The notes beneath the pieces were generated by a model. The model saw only the letters and a program-made list of their open reading frames with translations. It was not told the origin of the DNA and searched no databases. Of a stretch of 31,910 nucleotides of DNA, positions 1-9,773 are shown piece by piece. Position 1 is the first letter of the stretch. Each line of letters opens with the position of its first letter. Both the position numbers and the translations under genes were made by a program. This DNA comes from Lichtheimia corymbifera B2541 (taxonomy: Eukaryota; Mucoromycota; Mucoromycetes; Mucorales; Lichtheimiaceae): assembly GCA_000697475.1 (NCBI GenBank), contig JNEU01001152.1:1-31910 (forward strand), written 5' to 3'.

Positions 1-301
1 AGGATGATGTAGTTTCTATTGATGATTGTATGAGGTGGAAGCTATTCTCAATCATCGAGGAAAACCTGGAAGACGTCAAGACCTTGTAAGATGGAAAGGA
101 TATGGGGAAGACGAGGACTCATGGCTCGATCCGGATGCATTTACGGACCCTGACTTCATTTTACAATATGGGAAAAGACGCAATGAGAAAGAAGCGGATG
201 CACCAGCTACACTCATCACTAAGAAACGTGTACAGAAACGTCAGTTGCACAATCCTCAACCTAAACGACGTAGCAAACGCGTGAAACGTTCGTCGGCATA
301 A
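1..301 (+). pseudogene. Ty3/gypsy (chromovirus) pol C-terminal chromodomain remnant
   Basis: This is the 3' end of a retrotransposon pol gene cut by the window edge. The frame starting near base 26 encodes a chromodomain: LYEVEAILNHR, then LVRWKGYGEDEDSWLD, the classic aromatic-cage and W-rich core that follows integrase in fungal chromoviruses, where it targets integration to modified histones. A basic tail ends at a stop at 299-301. The upstream linker (DDVVSIDD, bases 3-26) lies in another frame and joins the chromodomain only through a -1 shift at base 26, and the chromodomain frame has a TGA at 23-25. The element is therefore probably dead. An alternative is a host chromodomain gene, but the linker plus a downstream polypurine tract favour a retroelement. 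Confidence 0.8.
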
Positions 302-437
302 ATCATGCCTATCATCGTGCTGGCAAGGTCTTTTCCCTATGTTTTTTCCCACTGGGTTTTTTAAATGGGTTTTTATGACGGCGCTACAGAAGCACAAGCT
401 GTATATCTTTTTACATGCTCTCGCATACATTCACTCT

Positions 438-884
438 GGTGGGGGGCAATGTCGTATTCTGTGGTCTGGGTTTGATAGATAAAACCTATCCCAACCCAGA
501 TGACCCCTGTCAATATTTATATATGAGCACAGACAGCACAAATAAAGTTCTCTCTCCCTTTTTCGAGTCTCAAAGGATTCATCCTTGTTATCTTTGCTAT
601 TCACGTTATCACGTTTTCTATATCAAATTCCACAAACCCCACTCTTTTCCCACAGTTTCAGTATTCAGTAATATAAATATCATTGTAGTATCGTAGTGAA
701 TAAAGTATCTATTCGTTTATCGAGTGATCTATCTATCTGCTCATTTCTCTATTTTTACTATCACTGTTCATATTTCTATTATCAGCTTTATATATATATC
801 TTTTATCTGCCACTCTATTTTCTTTTCATTGACAACTCCTCCTCGCCATTAAGCTTCCTCAGCACACACGTCTATATTCTGGCA
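438..884 (+). mobile_element. Probable polypurine tract and 3' LTR of the chromovirus
   Basis: A G-rich tract (438-446) precedes a TG start at about 450, the usual polypurine tract/LTR junction downstream of pol. The following stretch has a TATA-like run (about 512-522), an AATAAA-type signal (540-546) and AT/pyrimidine-rich sequence with no convincing coding. The right end is not fixed; a CA at 883-884 is one candidate. No 5' LTR is in the window to compare with, so the boundaries are inference. Confidence 0.35.
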
Positions 885-967
885 TTAGTTTGAGGGCGCT
901 AGTACTTTTTGGCTCTGTTCTCTTTTTGGCAAGTCCCAAGATAAATAAGGAATCAAGGCGTGACAAA

Positions 968-1066
968 CAATGAAGGCAGCTTGTGCAATGTCAAGGTACG
1001 CCTGCCTTTTTTGGAATTTCCAAAAACGGCAGGCCTTAATTCATCATGGTTCTATTGCCTTCATTG
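968..1066. repeat. Nested inverted repeat just upstream of tRNA-Ser
   Basis: An outer perfect 11-bp inverted repeat (968-978, CAATGAAGGCA; and 1056-1066) encloses an inner palindrome: GCCTGCC at 1000-1006 pairs with GGCAGGC at 1028-1034 around TTGGAATTTCCAA at 1011-1023. The whole unit is 99 bp and lies 9 bp before the tRNA. It could form a cruciform or be a tiny MITE-like element. No coding is seen. Confidence 0.6.
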
Positions 1067-1075
1067 CGAGTGAAG

Positions 1076-1157
1076 GACAACATGGCCGAGCGGTTAAGGC
1101 GTGAGACTCGAAATCTCATGGGCTATGCCCGCGCAGGTTCGAGTCCTGCTGTTGTCG
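1076..1157 (+). tRNA. tRNA-Ser (anticodon CGA)
   Basis: Acceptor strands GACAACA (1076-1082) and TGTTGTC (1150-1156) pair perfectly, with G as discriminator base. The anticodon stem TGAGA/TCTCA encloses the loop CTCGAAA, giving anticodon CGA, which reads UCG (serine). The A box (TGGCCGAGCGG) and B box (GGTTCGAGTCC) are clear, and a long variable arm typical of type II serine tRNAs is present. There is no intron. A T-run beginning at about 1175 can terminate Pol III. CCA is not encoded, as expected in eukaryotes. Confidence 0.97.
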
Positions 1158-1197
1158 CTCAAAAATTAAGACCCTTTTATTATTTTTGTTTTTTCTC

Positions 1198-1214
1198 CAC
1201 GTGAAAATCACGTG
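1198..1214. promoter_or_regulatory. Two CACGTG E-boxes 11 bp apart
   Basis: CACGTG occurs at 1198-1203 and again at 1209-1214, spaced one helical turn start to start. CACGTG is the core site of fungal bHLH factors (Cbf1/Pho4/USF type). The pair sits between tRNA-Ser and the 3' end of BUD32, so its target gene is unclear and it may be chance. Confidence 0.25.
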
Positions 1215-1443
1215 ATCTTTTTTTCCCTCTACCCTCCCTCCCTCCATTTCTTTTTCGCATCCCCATCCAACCTTACATCTCTCCTTCATCACCACCCCAT
1301 CCATGCAAGTGGTATAAGCATACTCAAACAATCCATGGGAACAAGGCATATTGATTGAACCATGCTTGTGATATACAGTGTAAGCGGTCATCTATTCTTC
1401 TTGATCAAGCTGACAAGCTTGGCATGACGCTGAAAAAGTAACT

Positions 1444-2418
1444 TCATCCGATCATACTACGCTTTCGACCTCGTAACCGCACTATTAGAAGAGAAGGATG
1501 ATATTATTTCAAGTTAGCGGTATGTTCAAAGAAAGAAATATAATATACTTGCCTTCATCTAATTTGCTTAAGACGTTCTTCGACTTTTTGTATTCTTTTG
1601 AATAATATTCCAAGATCTTGGCAAACTACATGGAGCCCGGATAATGTAAGAAGAGGAAGATGTACTAAGCAATCATGCTTACCAGTGCTTCTGTGTTTGG
1701 ATGTGTACTCGAAAACGCGCGTTCCAGAACATATAGATCCACTGCTTTATCCTCAGGCATCACCGATACATAGCTCAGACCGAAATCAATCAATACCTGA
1801 TAACAATGGATAAGCATGACGATTTCCAACCTTGTATGATAACATATACGTACCAAGGATTCAGTCGCTTCACGAATCATCAGATTAGAGGTTGTGAGAT
1901 CACCATGGATGACATCCTGAGCATGCATTTTCGCCAAAGATACGCCGATTTTTTGTGCTAATTGGTCTAATAACCCTCACCATCGTCAATGACCGCATAC
2001 ACACCATCCAAAACACAGAAAACAAGTACCTTGATCAACGTCAGCATAGTCAGATGCTTGGCTGACGAGCAAGCGTTGCTTTACAGTGATACCAAGAACC
2101 CGTTCCATATAGATAGTAGAGGCTTGCAGGTCGACAAAGTATATCGCTGGTGTATCCATGCCACTCTTTTTGCACTTGTAAAGGCATCGTGCTTCTTGAA
2201 CAACGCGTTTTGCTGTCAGCTGCTGATCGAGATCGGGGTGTCGGTATGTCTTTGGGAATCGCTCCTTGGCGATGCAGCCATTGGGTGCTGTGAGGAAGTT
2301 GGCCAACAAAAAGACGCGCTAACAACTTTTGCATAAGACGACATGCTACGATTCAAAAGGTAGAATACTGGTACTGTACAGCTTCAGCGCCCTGTTTCAT
2401 CAAATGTCTTTCTTGCAT
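1444..2418 (-). CDS. BUD32: BUD32/TP53RK-type KEOPS complex kinase
   Basis: Small atypical protein kinase/ATPase of the KEOPS (EKC) complex, needed for t6A modification of tRNAs decoding ANN codons and for telomere upkeep. Spliced model on the minus strand: 2418..2380, 2318..2030, 1966..1854, 1796..1683, 1625..1553, 1481..1444, giving 221 aa, the usual Bud32 size. Visible motifs are MKQGAEA at the N-terminus, KERFPK (Lys31), [10 protein letters not shown] (Asp132, Asn137), IDFGLS (Asp151) and the diagnostic basic C-terminal tail [12 protein letters not shown]. The last intron (1552..1482) uses a GC donor (GAAG|GCAAGT). The initiator ATG at 2418 lies shortly before the conserved QGAEA, as in homologues. 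The 61-nt first intron is placed to restore QGAEA-RVF and is slightly less certain than the rest. Confidence 0.95.
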
Positions 2419-2619
2419 GGTGATTGCTTGAACGGAAGAGAAAAAGACGTCGGTGTGGAAATTCTCCAGTGGAGTAGTTGTATATCCAACAACACGAGCA
2501 TATCAGATGAACCTTGTACCCCTTGTATAGTCCTGTCTTCTATAGGAAGGTTTTACATACTCTTGTATACTTATAGACAACCACAAATCATGTTTCATAA
2601 TGTGAGGAGGTTATTCATC

Positions 2620-3103
2620 TTAACATTTACGCTTGTGTACCTTGTTTATCGAGGAAAGAGCCAACGATTTCAAGCTTTTTGCCTTATGAAACGACTACTC
2701 GAATCCTCTTATTTCGTTCGCTTCGATCACAGCAAGTGATTTGTGATAGCATATTGCACTCCTTGTTTGATGATGGATATTACTCACCTGGTCTAATTCG
2801 GCTACAGCAGTGGCCGATTTATGCCAGTTGGTGAACGCATCCCAACAATCTATTAGCTCGTTAGCATTCCCAGCCTGCTACTACCATTATCATACTCTCA
2901 CAGATCCCTTTTATACATCATATCACTCTTTGATCGCTGACACCTTCAAAGCTCGAGATAATTTGAATATGCAGTGGATACATGATCCTTTTGTGACGAA
3001 CTTTAGCATGTCAAGTTATCCTACTTACATTGTCTTTGTTCTCGTTGTGATATTAGCCCTTTAATAAGATAAAAATAGTCATCTTCGTCCTTGAAGCATA
3101 TAC
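2620..3103 (-). CDS. Unidentified gene, C-terminal exons only (hypothetical)
   Basis: I do not recognise this gene. Four exon-like segments on the minus strand join in phase with GT-AG borders: 3103..3029, 2943..2927 (only 17 nt), 2874..2788 and 2694..2620, ending at a TAA (2622-2620). They encode a charged, probably helical C-terminus with features such as DEDDYFYLIKGL, ELIDCWDAFTNWHKSA and SINKVHKRKC. The donor GTGAGT at 2787 and GTAAGT at 3028 are good; the micro-exon donor GTGATA is weak. No convincing N-terminal exons were found between 3104 and 3925, so this may be a decayed gene or one whose first exons I could not assemble. It ends about 200 bp upstream of the BUD32 start on the same strand. 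Confidence 0.35.
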
Positions 3104-3925
3104 CTATCATACGCATGCCGCATTATTTTGACATAGATACATCCCAACATGTGCATGCAAAGTTGGATTAGGGTACACAGCCTATTACAACCCACATGGC
3201 GGATGATATAACAGCGGCCTCTTTCCCACAATCGGCTTGTTCAAGAAGACCTTACTGTGTTGTGTGCCAGCCTCCATTACCAACAGCGTAGATGCGTGAT
3301 GTATTATATAGAATTAGAACCGAGTTCATTGATTCCACCTTCTTCATGTAGGCCCAACCATTAGACTTTTTCAGGAACCAGGATCATTTTTGGTGGAGAC
3401 ACCGTAAAGTGATTAGGGGTGCTGATTGACGTTTATGCCAATGGTAACAGTCATCTTGGGAAAGCTGCAATGTTATTTCTGGTGTCACATTGATTGATTG
3501 TTTAGCTTTCCTGTCAAAAAAAGCCTTTAATGCCCTGTGTTTCAATCTGGATATACATACACAACAATCCCGCGCTTCTCTTGACATTATGTTTGCTTGT
3601 CACCATTTATTAGACTCGTTTTCCAACAAGCGACATTGCACTACCAACACCTTTGTAACTCTGATAGACATCAGCACTGAAACAATCTAGCTTTGGCAGT
3701 GCACATATTTCCATCATTCTATTGTTTCACTTAATAAGAGCGCGCCTACACATTTCGGCGTTCAATAAAAATCAGCATTGATCCTCGCCCAATGCTGTGC
3801 AACACGGGCACATGGTCCGGTATTAGCAACGGATAGACGCACCGATATTAATAAGATAGCAACGGTCACTTTAGTTGAATGTAAACACCATCTATGAATA
3901 CTACATGGTCATCTATTGATAGCGA
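3104..3925. other. No assignable gene
   Basis: This stretch holds only short interrupted reading frames on both strands. Parts of the minus strand (about 3230-3420) look weakly coding but carry stops in every frame. It could contain undetected 5' exons of the 2620-3103 gene. Confidence 0.4.
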
Positions 3926-4573
3926 TTACTCCTTCTTTAAGGTAGACTTGGTGGAGAGAGCAGCAGATACACGGCAATAAGAGTCAATGAGAATCACCAG
4001 AGGGATAATAAAGTAGGGGAAATAGAATCCACTGATCGTCAAACGTTCATCGAATGTCAAAGAAGAACTTCCAAAGAATAATTCAGCAAGGCAAGGAATA
4101 ACCGTGGTTGCGACATGAGTGCCATAAACTAGATAACCGAGGATTGTCAATTACACTGCCCGTACCAACATGTATAGCATCATATTTACCTAACAAAGGA
4201 AGGCGGACGAATTGTGCATCTGAAATAAAAGATGATGATGAGGAGCTGTTGTAACTTTGCCTGATTACTTTGATGATTGCATACCTTTCCAGAGACCGTA
4301 GAGAGCGATGAAAAAGAAGGGCAATTGCAAGAGGATTTCACAATAAAGGAAGCTCTCAAACCAAGGGAGTAGGACCGGGGATGCCACAAGAGGGTCTTTG
4401 TAGGTTTCTGCATAGCCAGTGACAACCTCCTTCAAAGCTTGAGGAATAAGGTGTTGAGGATAGAAAGGCTGCATGTCAACGAGGACTGTAACAGGGACGT
4501 GCATAGCAAAGTAGCCGAAATAGACCATATCCAAGGGTCTGGCGAGCAACGACTTTGGTGTCTGGTTGACCAT
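3926..4573 (-). CDS. EXPERA-domain membrane protein (TMEM97/sigma-2 receptor-like)
   Basis: Predicted ER polytopic protein of the TMEM97/EBP (EXPERA) family, whose members act in sterol handling or isomerisation. Model: 4573..4285, 4219..4190, 4128..3926, giving 173 aa, close to TMEM97 (about 176 aa). About four hydrophobic helices are visible: around LDMVYFGYFAMHVPVTVLVD, PWFESFLYCEILLQLPFFF, VYGTHVATTVIPCLAELFF and a last one before the end. The acidic and aromatic residues of the PWFESFLYCE segment and the RLPLLVYGTHVATT segment match the family. The C-terminus STKSTLKKE has a KKxx-like lysine pair that may serve ER retention (inference). An in-frame ATG at 4624 would add 17 residues, but 4573 fits family length better. 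Exon 2 is only 30 nt. Confidence 0.88.
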
Positions 4574-4646
4574 TGCTGAATAGTAGTATAAAGAGGAGGA
4601 AGAACAAGTTATCGCCTGGAACACAGCTGAGCTTCTTCTTTATATA
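4574..4646. promoter_or_regulatory. 73-bp bidirectional start region
   Basis: The start codons of the TMEM97-like gene (4573, minus) and the phosphatase gene (4647, plus) are only 73 bp apart, so both promoters and 5' leaders must overlap. TATATA lies at about 4640-4645, directly before the plus-strand ATG, and TATACT lies about 20 bp before the minus-strand ATG. Confidence 0.5.
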
Positions 4647-5448
4647 ATGACCGCCACCATTACTTTTGTGCGTCACGGAAACACCGATGCCAATGTTGAA
4701 CGTTGGTTGCAAGGACAAACAGGTAATGACTGCAATGCTGTTCAACTGGTCCACTTTATAAACGTGAAGGCTGAATTCGACCCTGCAGATACTGTACTCA
4801 ATGCCAAAGGACTTGAGCAGGCTGAATTGGTTGGCGACCGTCTCTCGAATGAAGGCTTCGATATCATATACTGCAGCGATCTGGAGCGATGTAAACAAGT
4901 ATTGGATAAAGGAGGAGGAGGAGGAAGAGAAGGGAAGAGTGATTGATAGAGAAGTATGAGAATAGACATTGAAACCCATCAGTCGGCACTATCCTACAAC
5001 GCCTATTGTATATCGTCCTGTATTGCGGGAGAGAGGATTTGGCAGCTTATCTGGGAAGCCTCTTGCGTTCTTGAATAACGAGAGTATGCGACAACGTGTG
5101 TCCGTGGACAAGCTCGTCAAGCAATCTGGTGGAGAAAGCGAAAATGAATTCGAGACACGTGTTATCCAAGCATATCACGACATTGCAAAAGGAACTGCGA
5201 CAGGGCAACGTGTCCTTGTTGTCACTCATGGGGGACCATTGCATATTTTGACCCAATATTGGATCGAGCATGCGGGTTTCAGTGTGCATCCGAGCATTTA
5301 TGGCACACAAGGCTATCGGCATGGCAATACAGCTGTAACACGATTAAAGATCAATTCAGGGCAGCCTCATTGCGGTATCATTGAGCTTCTCAATTCAACA
5401 TGTCACCTTGCCGAGCATCAACAATCGGGTAGATCTGTAGCTGTGTAA
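4647..5448 (+). CDS. Histidine phosphatase superfamily protein (phosphoglycerate mutase-like)
   Basis: Probable cytosolic phosphatase of the cofactor-dependent phosphoglycerate mutase/TIGAR/CobC-like branch; the exact substrate cannot be read from sequence. Model: 4647-4722, 4789-4898, 4966-5448, giving 222 aa. Catalytic motifs: FVRHGNTDAN with the phospho-acceptor His10, then LQGQTDTVLNAKGLEQA, SDLERCKQT, LRERGFGSLSGK with the acid/base Glu84, and VVTHGGPLH with the second catalytic His150. Splicing at 4722/4789 restores the conserved LQGQT-D...LNAKG sequence; the removed 66-nt intron is a multiple of three and lacks stops, so unspliced RNA would read through. It is divergently arranged with the TMEM97-like gene. 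Confidence 0.92.
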
Positions 5449-5728
5449 TAAATAAAACAATGATCCATTGCTATTATTGTGAAGCAATACTTGTGTTATG
5501 TGTGGTGTGCATTCAATTTACTAGCAAAGCGCTAATCTAAAAATATACATGAGCAGCTTCCCAATCTGGATTTAGAGTGGAAGTCCTGCCATGGTGAAAC
5601 CCAAGAACCCTACAATAAATATGAAATTCCACGACGCATCAGTTTACAGGTTTTCCTCTTTTCCTTTTTGACTTTATACTCGTATGCTTTAATACTCTTA
5701 GCCCCTCTTTTACATATATCAATCCACA

Positions 5729-7560
5729 ATGACAGTTGATACTCAAATCGAGAACAATACTATAACCACCACCACCACCACTGCTGCCGCTGCTGCCGCT
5801 GCTGACACAAAAGATGCTGCCGTTGCTGACACTACCATCGCTCCCTCGGTTCGTTCACAGAGTACGGCTTCCGATAAATCATGGGATGCACAATCAACAA
5901 CCACAGAATCAGTAGAAACGGTTGAAACATCATCTGCTCAACCAACACCAGATTCTCAATCAGAACAACAGCAACCAGCACGGCGAAGGGATCGAGGTCT
6001 TACCATCACACAAAAGGATGTACCATCCACAGAATCAAACCCCGAAGCACAGCAACAAGAGGATGACAAACTTGACGATCAAGAGAGTATCAATGACACC
6101 ACCGACTGGGGTAAGTCATAAGCAAAGAATACAAAGGAAGGGAAAATGTATTGATTGACTCATGATGTTGGTACAGAATTCTGGTCTCGAGTGGTATCGG
6201 ACTTTGCAAGCGTGAATAAGACCGAGCGACAAGTGCTATCTCTTCATATTCAACGAGGGATGCCACCCTCTTTACGCGGCATGATTTGGCAGCTGTTTGC
6301 AAACTCAAAGAATGTCACTTTGGAAGAAAAATACCTGCAACTTATCAATGAAGACTCGGTATACGAGAAAGCCATTGCTCGTGATCTCCCTCGTACCTTC
6401 CCAAATCATTCCTATTTTCAAAGCAAGGCCGGTCAGGAAGCGCTCTTTAATGTCGTAAAAGCCTATTCCTTGTACGACACGGATGTCGGGTACTGCCAAG
6501 GTTTATCTTTTATTGCTGGTCCTTTACTATTAAATGTAAGTAAGCTGGTACTTAAGAAAAAAGGAGGAATGATGCATGTGCTGGGAAGGGGGTAAAAGGA
6601 TAACGGATGTTGAACAATGCGCTCTTTGTTATATAGATGCCAGAAGAGGAGGCGTTTTGTGTCCTTGTACAGCTCATGCAACGATATGATCTCCGCGGTC
6701 ATTTTGCTCCACAACTTGATTTGCTTCACCAGCGACTATACCAGTTTGACGGCGTGCTCAACGATCATTTACCACACATCCATCGTCATTTTGAAAGCCA
6801 AGGCATTCGTTCTTCTATGTATGCTTCCCAATGGTTCATGACACTCTTTGCATACAAGTTTCCCCTTGACTTTGTATTCCGCATCTATGATATCCTTTTG
6901 GCAGAGGGGATCGAAGCTATATACAGCTTTGGTCTAGCACTCATCCAAAAAAATCAATCCACCATTCTCAGCCTTGAATTCGACGCTTTGGTCAATTACC
7001 TCAAAAACGACATGCTGGATGTGTACAACAATGACGCAGCGGAACTTATTCGTGATGCATATCTCATCAAGATCTCACCAAAACGATTTAATCGTCTTGC
7101 AAAAGAATATCGAGTTGAAGCAGCGCGTGCTAATAGCGAAGCTGAAGCCATTGATACACTGAAAAAGCAAAACAAGGGATTATCTGAGACTGTTCGTAAC
7201 CTGGAGAGCACCATGACTGAGCTCAACCGAGAACATGCACAAATTGCGAACGAGTTGATAGAATCAAAGATGGATGTTGCTCGTATCAACGATGAAAATG
7301 ATGCATTAAGGCAACAATCACAAGATCTTAAGCGTGCTTTGGAGACGTTACCAGGCGAGATAGAAGCCCGTGTCAAGGAAGAGATGGAAATCTTGGTGAC
7401 CAAGAATGCAGCGTTAGTGCAACGCAATTCAGCTTTGGAAGATCAAATGGCTTATATGGAGAATATGGTGGCGGAAATGAAGGCAAAGTATGAAGAAAGC
7501 GAAAAAGATCGAGAGATACTACGTCAACGACTATCAGAATTGAAAAAGCTAGTTGAATGA
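5729..7560 (+). CDS. TBC-domain RabGAP with C-terminal coiled coil (Gyp5/EVI5-like)
   Basis: GTPase-activating protein for a Rab GTPase in vesicle traffic. Model: 5729-6110, 6177-6535, 6637-7560, giving 554 aa. Residues 1-125 are disordered and low complexity (Thr and Ala runs, Gln-rich). The TBC domain starts around IQRGMPPSLRGMIW (152-165). The arginine finger is Arg200 in IARDLPRTFP and the glutamine finger is Gln235 in VGYCQGLSF, so both catalytic residues are present. From about residue 410 to the end there is a long heptad-rich coiled coil ending LRQRLSELKKLVE. The combination of TBC plus C-terminal coiled coil resembles yeast Gyp5/Gyl1 and animal EVI5. The particular Rab substrate is not deducible. 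Both introns have GTAAGT donors. Confidence 0.93.
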
Positions 7561-7636
7561 ATCAAGATCTAAAACCTACTATACAATCGTCCATCTATGT
7601 GCATATAATAATGTCCCCCGCAAATCCCTCATCTAC

Positions 7637-7774
7637 CATAAACGGCTTATCCGATTCCACCGAGTCAAACAACAAGAAACCTATCGCAAAAAAAGGTCTA
7701 TAATCGAAAGGAACCTCTTCCATAAGCGGGTTGTCCGATTCCACCGAGTAAAATAGAGGAAACCTATCGCAAAA
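7637..7774. repeat. Imperfect direct repeat, period about 84 bp
   Basis: Two copies of about 55 bp begin at 7637 and 7721. Both contain CCGATTCCACCGAGT (7651-7665 and 7735-7749) and AAACCTATCGCAAAA (7677-7691 and 7760-7774). They lie between the TBC gene and GCV1, ending about 80 bp before the GCV1 start, so they occupy its promoter. Confidence 0.75.
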
Positions 7775-7853
7775 GTCCTCCATATACAAATAAAAAGGTT
7801 CTGGTCCCCTTGCCAAATTTCCTTCTCCCACGTTTCTTTTTCTTCCTTTCACC

Positions 7854-9283
7854 ATGTTGGCCACTAGATTGCATCGTGCTCCACAATCCCTTCTCTCCAT
7901 TGCAACCCGATCCGTCTCTCAGCGCTTTTATGCTGCTGCTGCCGGTGAGGAGAAGGTTGGTGTTTGAACCCCCACCCCACGTTAACGCGTGCCTTTTATA
8001 AGAATAGCCTATTCATGATGTATGCGTCATATAGTTGAAGAAGACTGCATTGTATGATTTCCATGTTGAACAAGGCGGCAAGATGGTTCCTTTTGCTGGT
8101 TACTCGATGCCTGTCCAATACAAGAACATGGGTCAGCTTGCATCTCACTTGCATACTCGTGAGAAGGCCTCCATCTTTGATGTGTCACACATGCTTCAAA
8201 CACGGTAAGCAGAAGGATGTTATCATGGGGCGAGGGGGAGAAAGGATGATACTGATCCATGAATGTGTGTAGTGTTGTGGGCAAGGACCGCAAAAAGTTC
8301 TTTGAGACATTGGTGGTCGCTGACTTGCACCAGCTTCCAGTTGGCCAAGGCACCCTTTCATTATTCACCAACGAGCAAGGTGGTATTATCGATGACACCA
8401 TTATTATGCAACAAGATGATTGTCTCTATGTCGTCTCCAACGCCGCATGTGCTGACTCGGATCTTGCTCACATTCGCAAGCACCTTGCTGACTTCCAAAA
8501 CAAGGGTGGAGATGTTGATCTGCAAGTGATTGATGATCATTCGTTGGTTGCCATCCAGGGTCCCAGCGCTGCTGCTGCTTTGCAAGAATTGGTTGGCAAG
8601 GACTTGAACGATTTCGGTTTCATGCACGGCAAGTTTATGGATCTCGCTGGTATTCCTTGCCATGTGGCTCGCTCTGGTTATACTGGTGAAGATGGTTTTG
8701 AGCTTTCTGTTCCCACCCCAGAAGTCGTCGACATTACCAAGAAGCTCCTCGCATACCCTGGTGTTGAAATGGCTGGTCTTGGTGCTCGTGACAGCTTGCG
8801 TTTGGAAGCCGGCTTGTGCTTGTACGGCAATGATATCGATGCCACCACTACTCCTATTGAAGGTGGTTTGACATGGACTATTCGTAAGTGTTGCTTTGGG
8901 GGTTTTTTTTTTGTAAACCAGATTCTCATTGTTTATGTATGATTATAGCCAAATCCCGCCGTGAAACTGGTGGTTTCTTGGGTGCAGACAAGATCTTGGC
9001 TCAAATCAAGGACAAGAGTCTCATCAAGCGTCGTCGTGTTGGTCTGATTGTACAAGGTGCACCTGCTCGTGAAGGTGCCGAGATTTTGGATAAGGAAGGC
9101 AACGTCATTGGCAACATCACCTCTGGATGCCCCTCTCCCTGTCTTAAGAAGAACATTGCTATCGGCTACGTTAAGAGTGGTTTCCAAAAGAAGGGCACTG
9201 AGCTCAGCGTCAAGGTTCGCAACAGAGTTCAAGATGCTGTTATCACCAAGATGCCTTTTGTCGAAGCCAAGTACCACAAATAG
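7854..9283 (+). CDS. GCV1: Aminomethyltransferase, glycine cleavage system T protein
   Basis: Mitochondrial T protein of the glycine cleavage complex: transfers the methylene group from the aminomethyl-lipoyl H protein to tetrahydrofolate, releasing ammonia. Model: 7854-7955, 8035-8204, 8273-8883, 8949-9283, giving 405 aa, normal for the family. The N-terminus ([20 protein letters not shown]) is an arginine-rich, acid-free mitochondrial presequence. Conserved stretches include [64 protein letters not shown] and the C-terminal GYV...[10 protein letters not shown] domain. The first donor (AAG|GTTGGT) is non-consensus but is the only one that keeps the frame. It is linked functionally to MTD1 at 24656-25828 through the folate one-carbon pool. 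Confidence 0.96.
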
Positions 9284-9773
9284 ATATCATTTTCCCATTA
9301 ATCACCCCTTTTTCTCCCATCCCACAACCGCTCGCTATATAACATGTCATTCTAAATCCCTTCACAATCGTGCATCTTGAATATATCATCAGAAACCGTT
9401 ATAACATGGTAATTGTAAATCTAAAAAGGATATTTGTATCTATGGAGACAATGATGGTAAAAGTTTACGTATCCATCGCAGTCAGAGTACCATTTTCAGC
9501 TTGACTATTAAAGATATACCAGCTCTCTGACCTTGCCATTCACTGGTGCTTATACCTAGATCATGTTGCTACTGACACAGACTAGCAACTCACCATCTCC
9601 TTGGCAACCTAGACTGCTACTACATCCCTCGCGTATATTCTCACCCACGGTTTGCTCACTTATATTCCCATGTTCCAATTCCCAACATCAGTCAACTAGT
9701 ACAATCTATACAAAACATTTACGGATTTATATATGAATATGCGAGGGGGAAATGAAATAATGATGATGACTGA
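9284..9773. other. Convergent 3' intergenic region
   Basis: AT-rich sequence between the convergent ends of GCV1 and PNO1. No coding, RNA gene or repeat is recognised; it presumably holds both 3' UTRs. Confidence 0.5.

Noticed and set aside
161..430. Minus-strand open frame opposite the chromodomain
   Set aside because: Shadow of the plus-strand chromodomain frame with no family resemblance.
1116..1391. Minus-strand reading frame ending in QQQDSNLRGHSP
   Set aside because: Its C-terminus is the antisense of tRNA-Ser; this is a well-known spurious translation product of tRNA genes.
4476..4979. 167-codon minus-strand frame over the phosphatase gene start
   Set aside because: It overlaps two well-supported genes, has low-complexity Ser/Phe-rich translation and no conserved motif.
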